DNA from: Vombatus ursinus
Taxonomy: Eukaryota > Chordata > Mammalia > Diprotodontia > Vombatidae
DNA: 64,000 nt
Direction of reading: 5' to 3'
Assembly: GCF_900497805.2 (NCBI RefSeq)
Contig: NW_020954556.1
Coordinates: forward strand, 30,640,039 to 30,704,038
Below the pieces are notes generated by a model. That model ran no database searches, had not been told where the DNA came from, and was given only the letters and a program-made list of their open reading frames with translations. Positions 33,151 to 43,140 of the stretch are shown here, one piece after another. Within the stretch, counting starts at the first letter, position 1. Each line of letters opens with the position of its first letter. A program made the translations under genes and the position numbers.

Positions 33151-33599
33151 TGGAGGTGAATGTCACCTTCTCTGTCAAATCTGAGTTTTATTAACCCAGC
33201 CTAGACATTGGTACCAAAAAAAGAGAGGGGGGCAGTCCAATTAGACTCTGGGAAAATGTCTTCGGGCTGGTCACAGATGTATAAGCAACAGACCGGGATC
33301 ATTTGTCATATTGTGCAGCAAGGTTGAAAGGGAAATTATTTCCATAAATTATTGTACAGCAGAAAAAAATAATTTCAGGATCTCTCATGAAGATTAAGCT
33401 AATCAGACTGGCTTTTCAGGGCAGAAGGAGGTCCTCTAAGTCAGTGTGGGAAATAGGAATACATCTCTCTCGTACTCATCTTGGGTCAGGTTTTTGAAAA
33501 ATCCCTTATTCTCTCTAGACACTACTCAAAAGGTTACTGCTGACTTTCTGATGGGACTGGAGTGTGAGCCCGTCCATCATGAGGTATCAGCACCCTCTC
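33151..33599. other. Unique sequence
   Basis: No frame or repeat recognised. AT-rich words (TAAATTATTGTACAG near 33345) give it some resemblance to non-coding conserved DNA. Confidence 0.35.
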
Positions 33600-33725
33600 T
33601 ATAAATGCGTAGAATATAAGGTCCCCGAGGGCAAGAGCTATTTTTGTATCCCCAAGAACCTAGCAAAGTGCTTTGCATGTACATAGTCGGTGCTTAATAA
33701 ATATTTGTTAAATTATTGAATCAAA
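33600..33725 (+). mobile_element. L2 LINE, 3' terminus
   Basis: TAGAATATAAGGTCCCCGAG, GGCAAGAGCTATTTTTGTAT, then TGCTTAATAAATATTTGTTA. Confidence 0.8.
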
Positions 33726-34049
33726 AAAGTTCATTCACTATGAGCTGATGCAGGGATGAGAGCATGGGTCAGACCTTGCTAATTAAGCCTTCATGCAACC
33801 CAAACTTAGGGGCTTTACTGGTTTTTATGGGCAATCTCTCATGAATGCCTAGACTGCTCACTGAAGTATAAGTCATTGGTTATGTTGTGAAGTGAGTCAG
33901 ATTTGCCTTGGAAGCCCTCCTCTCTCACTGTTAGCTATCTGCCCTCACCTCAGTTTTCTAGTACTCTTGAAATTGCTATCTGACTTGCTCTCAGAGATCG
34001 TTGCTCCATAATGAAGACATTTTACTTCATTGATGAAGTGAAAAGTTAG
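33726..34049. other. Unique sequence
   Basis: Nothing recognised. Confidence 0.4.
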
Positions 34050-34325
34050 TGAGGAGCTACTGTCACAGAGCACTGTGCTAGCTGCTAGGATTGATAAGAG
34101 ATGGACCTTAGCCTCATGGGGCTTACAGTCTAGTAGGGGTTTAAGACCTAAACACAGATAACTGTACTGGAGAGATGCTACAGAGCGAAACTAAATGTGA
34201 AGTGGACGTTGTTAACCGGGGAGATCAGGGAAGGTTTCACGGAGAAGGTGACCTTTGAATTGATCATTAAAGGATAGGGGAGATTCAATCTTTGGAAAAG
34301 GAGTTGGAATGGATTCCTGCAAAGT
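34050..34325 (-). mobile_element. L2 LINE, 3' part
   Basis: GAGCACTGTGCTAGCTGCTA, GGGGCTTACAGTCTAGTAGG, GGAAGGTTTCACGGAGAAGG and TGACCTTTGAATTGATCATT follow the reversed L2 3' order. Confidence 0.75.
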
Positions 34326-34611
34326 TCAGCTCAAATTCAACTTCCTTTATTAAACCTTCTCTTATCATAGGATTTCACAGCTTGAAGGGACCTTACCAGT
34401 CATCTGCTCCAACACACCCTAAAAGGAATCTCCATTATAACCTAACCAAGAAATAGTGCTCTGGCCTTTGCTTGAAGACCTCCAAATGAAGGGAAATCAA
34501 TGCTTCCCTAAGTAGCCTATTTTACTTTTTAGACACTTACAATTGTTAGGAATTTTTTCTCCCTCAGCAAGCCTAAATCTGTCTTTTTAAAATAATCACC
34601 CACTGTTGTTG

Positions 34612-34858
34612 TTGTTGAAGGGCAACTATGTGGTGTAATGGATAGAGCACTGGCAGGTCTGGAGTCAGGAATACTTAAGTTCAAATCTGGCTTCAGACAC
34701 TCACCAGTTGTGTGACTGTGGGCAAGTCACTTAACCCTGTTTGCCTCAGTTTCCTCATCTGTAAAAATGAGCTGGAGAAGGAAATGGCAAACCACTTCAG
34801 TATCTTTGCCAAGACAACTCCAAATGGAGTCATGAAGAGTTAGACTTGACTGAAACAG
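34612..34858 (+). mobile_element. tRNA-SINE with BovB/RTE-like tail, inside L3/CR1
   Basis: Head GTGGTGTAATGGATAGAGCA, CTCAGTTTCCTCATCTGTAA, GAGAAGGAAATGGCAAACCA and tail CAAATGGAGTCATGAAGAGT. A (GTT)n word stands just before it. Confidence 0.9.
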
Positions 34859-35276
34859 CTTCCACCATTACTCCCTCCTAGTTTTGCCCCTCTGGGGACA
34901 AACAGAGCAAATGCGATCCTTCTTCAACATGATAGTCCTTCAGATACTTGGAGAAGGCCACCCTATTCTGCCTGGGTCTTCTCTTCACCAGGCTAAATAT
35001 TCCGGGTTCCTTCAACTGAGCAAGATCAGTCTTAACGAATTCAAGAATATTCAACGTCTTTGTTGCCCTCCTCTGGGTACTCTCCAGATTATCGATGTAT
35101 TTCCCAAACTGTGGTGTCCAGAAGTGAACTCGATACCCTAGATGCGGTCTGTTAAGGTCAGAATACAGCGTGTAGATGATTTTTTTATTCTAGAAGCTAT
35201 GTATCTCTTAATGAAGCCACAAAACACATGGCATTTTTGGCTAGTGTATTACACAATTGACTTAGCGTCCTAGCCC

Positions 35277-35466
35277 AAGGGTTGGCAAGCTATAGCCTGA
35301 GGGCCCAGTCCAGCCAGCTGCATATTTTTGTATGGCAAGAACTAAGAATGGTTTTCAATTAAAATGCAGTAAATTTTTATGAAAAAACAAACAAACAAAC
35401 ACATTCTTAGCTTGCAGGCCGTACAAAAACAAGCATTAGCCAGTGGGTCATAGTTTGCTGGCCCTG
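35277..35466. mobile_element. hAT-Charlie-like miniature element
   Basis: It starts CAAGGGTTGGCAAGCTATAG and ends, reversed, CAGGGCCAGCAAACTATGAC: imperfect terminal inverted repeats of about 20 bp. The interior has a (AAAC)n run at 35383-35402 and no transposase frame. It splits the L3/CR1 copy. Confidence 0.75.
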
Positions 35467-35689
35467 GCCTATCAGATTCTTTTTGTATGCTGACTCTTTC
35501 ATCTAGTATGTTAGTCATCCCTCCTAGACATGTGTCATTTGAGAATTTGTCATTCACGTCATCTATGTGTTTATCCAAATCATTGAAAAAAATGTCTCTA
35601 CTGTAGAATTCCTTCAAAGTTGATTTCCCTGAACAGTTTGGATTTTTCCATTCTCTTAGATTATGAAGCACTCCATACTTATCAATTTT

Positions 35690-35815
35690 ATCTTATACTG
35701 TAGCTATTTATACACATATCTTATATAATAAGTACTACTAGATTATTAGCTCCTTGAGGGCAGGAATTACATCTTACTCGTTTTGTCCTCCTTCCCCCAT
35801 TGCCATGGCGTAAAT
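35690..35815 (+). mobile_element. L2 LINE, 3' fragment
   Basis: AGATTATTAGCTCCTTGAGG, GCAGGAATTACATCTTACTC; the AATAAATG terminus is missing. Confidence 0.65.
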
Positions 35816-35829
35816 AGTAAGGACTAGCA

Positions 35830-36297
35830 CCTCAGGTATGAGGACTCACAGAGCCCTTTTCAGAGCTGCTCATCCCCCTGTGGTGTCCACCTGTTAACCC
35901 ACTCTCACCTGTGGCTCCAAGAAGCTGTAGCATGTGCAGCAGCCACACCTCAATCAAATTGTCTCTGTGGATGGCCTAAACCAGGTTGAGGGTAGCCAAT
36001 GGGCCTGAAGCCCATCAGTGAGTTAGGCGAATGTCTGCCCCAAGGATAGGAACACTTCCCCTTTGGAATGAGTGGATGAGAACAACTTGTTCCAACAGCC
36101 ATGAAGGCTGAAGCAGGCTCTGTGGAGTGCTTAGGGCTTATTCAGGCATTGTCATCCACTGCATCCCAGGCCATCACCAATCGTTGACTTTGTCTTGCCA
36201 GTGGACATTGATGACTGGAAGAAAGAGGGAGGCTGATGATTTTGTGTAACTCTGCCTCACTTAAATCCAATTCACTCACAAGTCAAGATATCTCTTC
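35830..36297 (+). mobile_element. Unclassified marsupial interspersed repeat, longest of three copies
   Basis: It shares with 46535-46795 and (reversed) 51936-52105 the words GACTTTG/GACTCTG before CAG, CTGCCTCACTTAAATCCAAT and CAAGTCAAGA. This copy extends furthest 5' (from about CTCACAGAGCCCTTTTCAGA at 35846) but lacks the CAAACAACAAC end of the copy at 46535. The tail of that copy suggests a non-LTR element; I recall the sequence as a common marsupial repeat but cannot name the family. Confidence 0.6.
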
Positions 36298-36312
36298 AAA
36301 AACAAAGGGTGA

Positions 36313-36465
36313 GGGGCAGCTAGGTGGTGCAGTGGATAGAGCACTGGCCCTGAAGTCAGTTCAAATCCGGTCTCAGACCAAACACATGACACTTACTAGC
36401 TGTGTGACCTTGGGCAAGTCACTTAACCCCAATTGCCTAAAAACAAAAAAAAAAACAACAAAAAA
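36313..36465 (+). mobile_element. Marsupial tRNA-derived SINE (short type) with clear duplication
   Basis: Head GGGGCAGCTAGGTGGTGCAG, GCTGTGTGACCTTGGGCAAG, CCCAATTGCCT and an A/C tail. The flanking direct repeats AACAAAGGGTGA at 36301-36312 and 36466-36477 are the target-site duplication. The perfect repeat suggests a comparatively late insertion. Confidence 0.95.
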
Positions 36466-36489
36466 AACAAAGGGTGAAATTAAGGAAGG

Positions 36490-36590
36490 ATTAAATAAAT
36501 TAAATTATTTTGTAATAAATGAATAACAAATTTAAATAAATTTATTAATAAATAAATTTAAATAAAATATTAAATAAATATGAATCAATG
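36490..36590. repeat. (AAAT)n-rich low-complexity stretch
   Basis: TAAATAAATTAAATTATTTT and similar words, no G/C-rich sequence. Confidence 0.85.
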
Positions 36591-36591
36591 A

Positions 36592-36800
36592 AAAAAGTAT
36601 TTATTAAATGCTTACTCGGTTCCACGCACTGTATAGAAATACAAACATGAAAATAGTCCCTGAGCTCAAGGAGCTTATATTCTAATAGGAGAAGACCACA
36701 CATAAAAAGAAGTGATGGCCAAGGAGGAATGTTTTGGAACATTTGGAACAAGGAGGAATGGTGATTGGAATCACTGAGTAATTGAATCACTTATCCTTTC
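36592..36800 (-). mobile_element. L2 LINE, 3' terminus
   Basis: AAGTATTTATTAAATGCTTA, CAAGGAGCTTATATTCTAAT and GGAGAAGACCACACATAAAA, then a short duplication of GGAACAAGGAGGAATG-like sequence. Confidence 0.75.
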
Positions 36801-36899
36801 CAGGAATGGTAGTGTAGATTTGATTACTCTTCTCAGAGCTAGAGTCGAAAAGCAAGAAAGGGGGTAGATAATCACACAATGGCATGAAGGTTTCTGGGA

Positions 36900-37255
36900 A
36901 GTTGTTCTCTGGGAATAGGTGAATGTTCACCATTCAGAAGCCCAGAGTCACAGGGGTAGAAATCTGAGTTCCAGATCAAAGGTAAGGACTGCAATACAGG
37001 AGACTAGGTATAGAGATGATTGGGAAGTGGTACGGTGGGTTTGGTTCTAGCGATACAGGAAGAATGCTCACCAATTAGAAGCCTGTGGTCCCAGGGTGTG
37101 AGGTGGAAGCTAAGAGTGTATGTGATGTCAGAGATGGCTAGGAAGTAGGGTGTTAGGTCTGGGTTTAAGCAAGAAAGAGAGAATTCTCATTGATCAGAAG
37201 CCTGTAGTCCCAGGGTAGGGGCTGGAACTCTGGGTCAGTGGAGAAGGCTGGAGCA
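36900..37255. repeat. Diverged tandem repeat, about 2.7 units of 119-141 bp
   Basis: The anchor GAATGTTCACCATTCAGAAG (36921) recurs as GAATGCTCACCAATTAGAAG (37062) and GAATTCTCATTGATCAGAAG (37181), each followed by CC(C/T)..(A/T)G(G/T)..CCCAGGG-like sequence. Between units GAGATGATTGGGAAGTGG (37013) pairs with GAGATGGCTAGGAAGTAGG (37130). Confidence 0.7.
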
Positions 37256-37595
37256 AGGCAGAATATGGCCTTCATCTTCCATGTATGGGGATGGGGTCTA
37301 CTAGGTCTTTCCTAGTAGGACCTTCTCTGTGTCTGTAATTATTTGTTAACAATTATTTGTTAACAATATGCTATTTATACCACCAACCTTGCTATGACAA
37401 ACAGCTTCTTAATAGCAAATTGAGGACCATGCAGTTTATCAAATGGCTTGCTCAAAACCCCTCTGAGCAGACAAAGAAACTTGTATTTTTGGTGAACAGA
37501 GAACAGGCGTCCCCACACAAGCTTCTTTTCCAAGCACCTTGACTTAGCCCATTGTCCAGAGAGACTCCTTTTTTTTTTCAATGTTTATGTAAAGA
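37256..37595. other. Unique sequence, no gene supported
   Basis: A short duplication AATTATTTGTTAAC occurs twice at 37338-37364. Opposed 61- and 68-codon frames overlap and have no motifs. Confidence 0.4.
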
Positions 37596-37599
37596 CAAG

Positions 37600-37880
37600 C
37601 CACACTAGCACTTGACAAGTGACCTGTGACTCCATGCTGTAGTGTCCTATCGACAGTTTTTGACAAACCCTATGGTATCACGTTTGCATAAGTAAGTTTG
37701 AAATGCCCTTTCCATTAACAGAGGAGCTCTGCTATTAACTAATTACACTTTGGCTTTTCTACTGCTTTGGCGGCTGTGCTGATGGAGAAAGCTACAGCAG
37801 ACATGGCGGCACTTGACTTACGAAAGCAAGGCTCTTACCGCTTGTACTGCTTTATCCTGCTATTAAAAAAAAACAAACAA
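37600..37880. promoter_or_regulatory. Candidate conserved non-coding element
   Basis: Repeat-free and more GC-balanced than the flanks, with words such as TAACTAATTACACTTTGGC (37734-37752) and GTTTGCATAAGTAAG (37683). No frame is likely to be coding. Evidence is composition only. Confidence 0.3.
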
Positions 37881-37984
37881 ATTTTAAAAATCAAGTTATT
37901 TGGGAAAGAAAGCAGGTATCATAAAGAGGGTGCTTGCTGATGGACTCTCCCTATATTTCTTCAGGACCATGTTGTAAGAGAGGA

Positions 37985-38085
37985 ATAGCTCAAGTATTTT
38001 TGCCTTATAGACCTTAAGGGTGTTGGCCTAGATCCCCTCCTAAGGTCTTTTCCAACTCTAGGTCTATGAACCTATAAGTTTTTGG
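37985..38085 (+). mobile_element. MIR3-like SINE 3' fragment
   Basis: TTGGCCTAGATCCCCTCCTA, GGTCTTTTCCAACTCTAGGT, CTATGAACCTAT: the 3' end of the MIR3/Ther-2 type. Confidence 0.65.
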
Positions 38086-38529
38086 AAGTAGACCTTGGCA
38101 GTGTTGTTGTTTATTTATTTGTTTGTCTTGGTTTTAATTTTTAGAGAGGCTGATGGGCTGATTAAAAAGAGCGTAGTTCTCTGACAATGACTCTGGGTTC
38201 TAGTCATAACCCAAATGCAAACTCATTGCAAGGTTGGTCTTAGAAATTTTTGATCTTTAGCTCTCTTTACATTCAACTCTCTTCTTTCTAGCCCCAGTAC
38301 TTAGCATTTCCCTCCCTCTTCTGGGAAGATAGTCCCTATTCCCTACCCTATTTCCATAAGAACTTGATCTCTCAACTTCTTTCTTCACTAGTCCTGCCCA
38401 CCCCTTCCAGTCAAAACAAAAGGTGTAAGGGGGTCACCCTTCCTAGGGGCATTTTCTTTAGGTAGAAGACCCCCGAAGACTCAGAACACTTTGACAATCA
38501 CTCTCATTGAATGTAGACACCTCAGTGTA
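38086..38529. other. Unique sequence, no gene seen
   Basis: Nothing recognised. Confidence 0.4.
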
Positions 38530-38853
38530 TTCTAATGTGTCATAGGCCTGTGCTACTGTCCTTCTCTGTGATTAGTATCCACTGTTTTCCTATCTACCAA
38601 TCCATAGCCTTCTTCCCCTTCTGCAAGGCCAAGTTCAAGTCAAGATTACTTGTTCCTGAATTATTTCATCTGTATGTGGCTTATTTACAGCTAGAGTGCA
38701 AGTTCCTGTGGATAGCTCCTTTGTACTTATTTGTTTGCTTAGTGTCTCCCCCATCAGTTTATGGGTTCCTTGAAGGCAGCAACTATCTTTTGCCTCTTTT
38801 TGTATTCCAAGGCTTAGCATAATGCCTTGGTTTAATAAATGTTTATTGGCTGA
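38530..38853 (+). mobile_element. L2 LINE, 3' end
   Basis: TGCAAGGCCAAGTTCAAGTC, GGGTTCCTTGAAGGCAGCAA, CTTAGCATAATGCCTTGGTT and AATAAATGTTTATTGGCTGA at 38834-38853; that last word is the target of the next insertion. Confidence 0.8.
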
Positions 38854-39414
38854 ACAAGTTGTGTTTATATGATTGTGGTGAAATACTATTGTGCTATAAG
38901 AAATGACAACCAGAATGGTTTCAGGGAAACCTGGGAAGACTTATATGAACTGATGCAAAGGGAACTGAGCAGAACCAGGAGACCATTGTATGCAGTAACA
39001 GCAATATTATAAGGTTCATCACCTGTGAAAGACTTAGCTACTCTGGTCAAGGCAATGATCCCAGGCATTTCCAAAAGATTCATGGTGAAAAATGCCATCT
39101 ACCTCCAGAGAGAGAAAACTGATGAACTCTGAGTATAGATTGAAGCATACTTTTTAAAACTTTAAAAAAAATTCTTGTTTTTGTATATATTTTCTTTTGC
39201 ACAAGGCTAATATGGAAATATGTCTTTTCATGACTTCACATGTCTATTTGATTTCAAATTCCTTGCTTTTTCAATGGATGGGGGAGAGGTAGGAAAGAAG
39301 GAGTGAATTTGGAACTCAAAATTTTAAACAATGAATGTTAATTTTTTTTTTTACATGTAGTTGGGAAATATTTAATGAAATAAATAAAAATATTAAAAAC
39401 AACAACAACAACAA
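38854..39414 (+). mobile_element. 5'-truncated L1, 3' end only
   Basis: Marsupial L1 3' text: GTGCTATAAGAAATGACAAC, GAAGACTTATATGAACTGAT, ATGCCATCTACCTCCAGAGA, TGGATGGGGGAGAGGTAGGA, then an AAC-rich tail (39395-39412). The direct repeats AATAAATGTTTATTGGCTGA (38834-38853) and AATAAATGCTTATTGGCTGA (39415-39434), 19 of 20 identical, are the target-site duplication. Confidence 0.9.
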
Positions 39415-39474
39415 AATAAATGCTTATTGGCTGACTTGATTGCTTATTGAAATGCTTATTGGCTGATTTGAGAG

Positions 39475-39745
39475 TAGGTATTATTTCTGGGTATAGTAAA
39501 AAGAGCATTGAATTTGGAGCCCAAAGATCTGAGCTCAAGTCCTGGCTTTGCCATTTGCTAACTCTGTGACTGAGGGTAAGTCATTTTACTTTTCTGAGAC
39601 TCAGTTTCTTTATCTGTAAAATGGGAATGATAATCCTTTTGCTATCTACCTCAAAGACAAGTTATGAAAGAAGTACTTCATAAACTGTAAATGTAAATAT
39701 GTGCCATTATTCTTGGAAATACCTAGATAAACAATTAGTAGACAC
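39475..39745 (+). mobile_element. MIR SINE plus L2-like tail
   Basis: AGTAAAAAGAGCATTGAATT, GTGACTGAGGGTAAGTCATT, TTTCTTTATCTGTAAAATGG. Just beyond, ACACTCAATAAATAGTTG (about 39744) looks like a separate small L2 terminus. Confidence 0.8.
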
Positions 39746-39949
39746 TCAATAAATAGTTGTGGATTGACTTAAGATGCACCAAAGAAATTAATCTCTATGG
39801 GGAGAATTTGATAGGCTGGCAGGGGAGAGTTTTTTGGATAAGGAGTTCCTACTGATGTCCCTCAGATTACACTAAGAGGTGGCCATCTACTCCTGGCTCT
39901 GTTCCTGACTCTCTGGACTGATACCAGGCCACTAGGCCCTTCTGGGTAC

Positions 39950-40135
39950 CTTCAAGTCCCCATCACATACTTCCCTCCTTCAGCTCCCTTTTATGTGTTA
40001 GCTTCCCTCATTATAATTAAAAAAAAAAAAACTCCCTGAAGGCAGGGATTATTATTATTTTTTCTTGTTTCTGTACCCCAGCCCTTAGCTTAGGGCCTGG
40101 CACAAAGTAAGAAGAAACATTTAAGAATTGCTAAT
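39950..40135 (+). mobile_element. L2 LINE, 3' end
   Basis: CTCCCTGAAGGCAGGGATTA, CTTAGCTTAGGGCCTGGCAC; preceded by an A13 run at 40019-40031. Confidence 0.65.
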
Positions 40136-40179
40136 TGCCTACCTACTCATCAGAGGGTGACTAGTTTGGCCACTTATTT

Positions 40180-40395
40180 TACATAAGAGGTAAATGAGAG
40201 GTGGACTGATTTCTCTAATTATTTGACCTGAGGCAAGTCACCATACTTTGGTGTGTTTCAGTTTCCCAATCTGTAAAACAAAGGTGAAACTTCCTCTATC
40301 TCATCTCCCATGGATATAATGAGGATGTGTGAAGATAACAGACCAGAAAATGTTTTGAGACGTAAGAATGTCACATCACTACTAGCTAAAATCTT
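40180..40395 (+). mobile_element. MIR SINE
   Basis: TTTGACCTGAGGCAAGTCAC, TTCAGTTTCCCAATCTGTAA and ATGAGGATGTGTGAAGATAA; its head is lost. Confidence 0.65.
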
Positions 40396-40929
40396 CTATT
40401 AAATGCATTGGCACCTGGAGTGAGCTGCAGGTGGTTGAGATGCTTTGGCCAGGGTGAGCACTCCGGGTTCCTGGTCCGTATCCCTAGATTTGTAACTAGG
40501 GTAGGACATCTAGCGCTTTTCCCCAGGCACCAGTCTTGGTGGGGAGGGCACACTTTCTCCCCATAATTGAAAAACCCCCGATCATTCCTGTGCCTTTCAA
40601 TCTTCTCTCATCATATACTCTTGAGGAGTTCGGGGGAGAAGATAGACCCTGAGAAAGAAGGCAGGTGAGTGGGGTCTGGATTACAAGAGGTTGGGGAAGG
40701 AGAGAAGCCACCTTCTCTCTGAGTACCACTATCACTGCAATCCAACGGTCATGTCAGGGGCCTGCCTATACCATCCCCAGCTCCCCCACTGTTCAGTTGA
40801 ATTTTCCCCAGGTGTAAGTCATCTTAGTTACAATTCCAAATACGCCCAATATTAATCACTAGATGATCTATAAAATGTGGTGATGTTTAGAAGCTGGAAG
40901 AGGACTATGAGTAACATGTTGTCATGGAA
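40396..40929. other. Unique sequence, no gene supported
   Basis: A 79-codon minus-strand frame (40496-40735) has no known domain. Confidence 0.35.
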
Positions 40930-41150
40930 ATGTAAACGATTTGAAGACTGAGAGCTTGGGTTCCAATCCCAGATCTTAGGCTCAGTAACTGTGTGACCTT
41001 AGTCAAGTGTCTCCTCCTTTTTAGACTTTAGTTTCCTCAGCTATAAAATGGGTATATGTGTGGGGTATGAATTAAATTTTTTTTTTCTAAGGTCCCTTAC
41101 AGGTTTAAGTCTTAAGATCCCTTTCAGGTCATCAGAGGCATTAGGAGAAT
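40930..41150 (+). mobile_element. MIR3-like SINE
   Basis: GAGCTTGGGTTCCAATCCCA, AACTGTGTGACCTTAGTCAA, TTTCCTCAGCTATAAAATGG, then AAGGTCCCTTACAGGTTTAA. Confidence 0.75.
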
Positions 41151-41184
41151 AGGGAAGACTCTAGGGTTAATTAAGGGAAGGAGG

Positions 41185-41375
41185 GAGGGATTATGGTATG
41201 ATGTGTTACACAGATCACTGTCCTGAGTTCTACATGAGACTCTGCCGCTGACTATGGAGCTGTAGACAAATCACCTAATTTCTCAGACATCACTTTTGTA
41301 TCTGTAAAGTGAATGTGGTTAGACCAAAAGTACTCTTAAGTCCCTTCCTCAATTCCATAGTTCTATTTTCATAGT
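41185..41375 (+). mobile_element. MIR3-like SINE
   Basis: GTGTTACACAGATCACTGTC, GCTGACTATGGAGCTGTAGA, ATCTGTAAAGTGAATGTGGT and the end TTCCATAGTTCTATTTT. Confidence 0.65.
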
Positions 41376-41499
41376 TCATCTTTCTGGAAGTGGGCTGTCC
41401 AAGTTGCTGATCACATAGACTGAATTTGTTTAAGCCCAGGCTGGCTCCCTGGCTACCATCCATCACCTCTCCCCCTTGTCTTTTGGTCTAAGGAGGTCT

Positions 41500-41880
41500 A
41501 AGGAATGTCATTTCAACGTTGTTATTAGCCTATTCTGAAGTCAAACAGAATCAGGAAGTCACAACTACTGCAACAGAATCTTTAATGCCAAGGCCAAGGA
41601 ATGATGGGTTTGGGATTATTCCTGTCATTGCTTCCTGCAAGTAGCACAGATAATTGAGAGACGGCTCTATTACCACTGCCGAATGAAGGAGGAAGTTGCA
41701 ATTGTTAGGAAGTCAGCCTGGATTTTTTGCTCAGGCACATATGAGCTCCCTTTATGAGCACTGCAGACCTAACCAAACCCAGTAAGACTAAAGGACTTAG
41801 AAACGGCAAGCTGCAAATGCCAAATCTAAACAAGTGTACTGTGTGTCTTCTTTGGCATATCATTCAGCTCTAGGGAGAGG
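41500..41880. promoter_or_regulatory. Candidate conserved non-coding element
   Basis: Repeat-free block with mixed composition between dense MIRs; AACAGAATCTTTAATGCCAA and GCAAGCTGCAAATGCCAAAT are typical of its texture. No frame. Function is conjecture. Confidence 0.3.
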
Positions 41881-42235
41881 ACCTGGGATGGCAGGTCCAT
41901 AGCGGGTAGGAAAGAGACAAAGAAGGGGAGTGAATCAGACACATTCTTAGCTTTCTTTGCACATGTGTCCTTGTCCTATTATTAGCAAGATGCAGGGCCC
42001 AGCTGAGTTATCTTCTCATCAAGTGATGTGTGAGATACTGCAATGTAGCTATACTCCAATGTAGCTATGCATACACCCGGCACCAGTATGTTGAACAGGT
42101 GACCGTTGTCTTGGTGTAACTGGAGGATTACTGGGGAGGTCACTTCTATAAAACAAGCAAGCAAACGAACAACAGCCTCCGTCCCAGCCTGAAATTCCAC
42201 CATTAAATCCTGATTTGAGGAGCTCAGTGATTTTG
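41881..42235. other. Unique sequence, no gene supported
   Basis: A 124-codon minus-strand frame (41982-42356) starts in the next SINE, so I do not call it. CAATGTAGCTAT stands twice at 42040-42068. Confidence 0.4.
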
Positions 42236-42510
42236 CCTCTATTAAAATGCAAGTCAGAGGCATCAGCAGGAGGGACAGAGAGCTGGCTTCTGAGAAGGAA
42301 GACCTGAGTTCAAGTCTCATCTCTGACATGTAAGGGCTGTGTGACCTTGGGAACACTAACCTTTCAGTGTCCCAGAGGGCTTTTTAAAAAAGACCTTAAA
42401 CTGCTGAGCAGCAATGGCCAACGTGCAATGTTAGAGGGAATTTCTTCAGTGGGAATTCCTTGAACCAAGGAAATCACAAATCAGTAAAAAAAAAAAATCT
42501 ATAAACAACT
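42236..42510 (+). mobile_element. Marsupial tRNA-derived SINE, long-tail subtype
   Basis: GAGTTCAAGTCTCATCTCTG, GGCTGTGTGACCTTGGGAAC, AATGGCCAACGTGCAATGTT and CAAGGAAATCACAAATCAGT, with an A12 tail (42487-42498). Confidence 0.8.
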
Positions 42511-42514
42511 CTGA

Positions 42515-42600
42515 GATACCATTTTGAGTCATTGTCATTCATACCTTAAGAGTCAACTTTTGGGTAAGATACCATATTGAGTTATTTTCATTCATACCTC
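42515..42600. repeat. Local tandem duplication (54-bp unit)
   Basis: The 32-bp words at 42515-42546 and 42569-42600, both GATACCAT.TTGAGT.ATT.TCATTCATACCT, differ at three bases. Confidence 0.85.
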
Positions 42601-42604
42601 TGTA

Positions 42605-42765
42605 TGAAGAGGCACTTGGATTAGGTGCTATAGTGGATAAGAGTGCTGGGCTCGGAGTCAGGAAGACCTGTGTTCAAATTCTACCTCTAAAACTAGCTGT
42701 TCTAACGTGGGCAAGTAAGTTAACCTCTCTGAGCCTCTTAGGACTTATCTATTAGGTCAAAGTTG
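42605..42765 (+). mobile_element. tRNA-derived SINE / MIR-like head half
   Basis: TGCTATAGTGGATAAGAGTG, CGGAGTCAGGAAGACCTGTG and CTCTCTGAGCCTCTTAGGAC. Confidence 0.7.
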
Positions 42766-42924
42766 AGATTTTTAGTGGCTTGACTTCCTAATTTTAAAAA
42801 CATTCTTCCCTTTCACCCCCCCCCCCACTCCAATTTGGGCGAATGAGTTTATTGGCCTCTTTCCTGAGAGCAGGTTTAAGACAAAATAGCTGTAACAAAG
42901 CACTGGACATGTGGGTGGGAGAGA

Positions 42925-43140
42925 TATCAACTGGATTATAGAATCATAAATTTTGAACCGGAAGGTTATCTTAGAGGTCATTTAGTCTAACCCCTATTTT
43001 ACAGATGAAGAAACTGAGACTCAGACTTGCCTCAGGTCTCACAGCTAGTTAAGTGATCAGGTCTCACAGCTAGATAAGTTAAGCATGATCAGAACTCAGG
43101 TCCTGTGGCTTGGAGTCATCCTTACCACTAAACTACTGGA
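42925..43140 (-). mobile_element. MIR-related SINE with internal duplication
   Basis: CCCCTATTTTACAGATGAAG, ACTGAGACTCAGACTTGCCT. The word CAGGTCTCACAGCTAG occurs twice (about 43034 and 43060), a local duplication. Confidence 0.75.

Larger units (their letters stand above)
34361..35600 (-). mobile_element. L3/CR1 LINE, 3' part, twice interrupted
   Basis: The plus strand reads CTTGAAGGGACCTTACCAGT, TTTGCTTGAAGACCTCCAAA and AGCAAGCCTAAATCTGTC (34385-34585), then after the SINE CCTCTGGGGACAAACAGAGC, CTTCTCTTCACCAGGCTAAA, TTCCTTCAACTGAGCAAGAT and AAACTGTGGTGTCCAGAAGT (34885-35125). After the hAT insertion come CTCTTTCATCTAGTATGTTA and ATCTATGTGTTTATCCAAAT (35490-35580). The three parts are collinear with one reversed L3/CR1 3' region. 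An 85-codon plus-strand frame inside it is not a gene. Confidence 0.8.
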
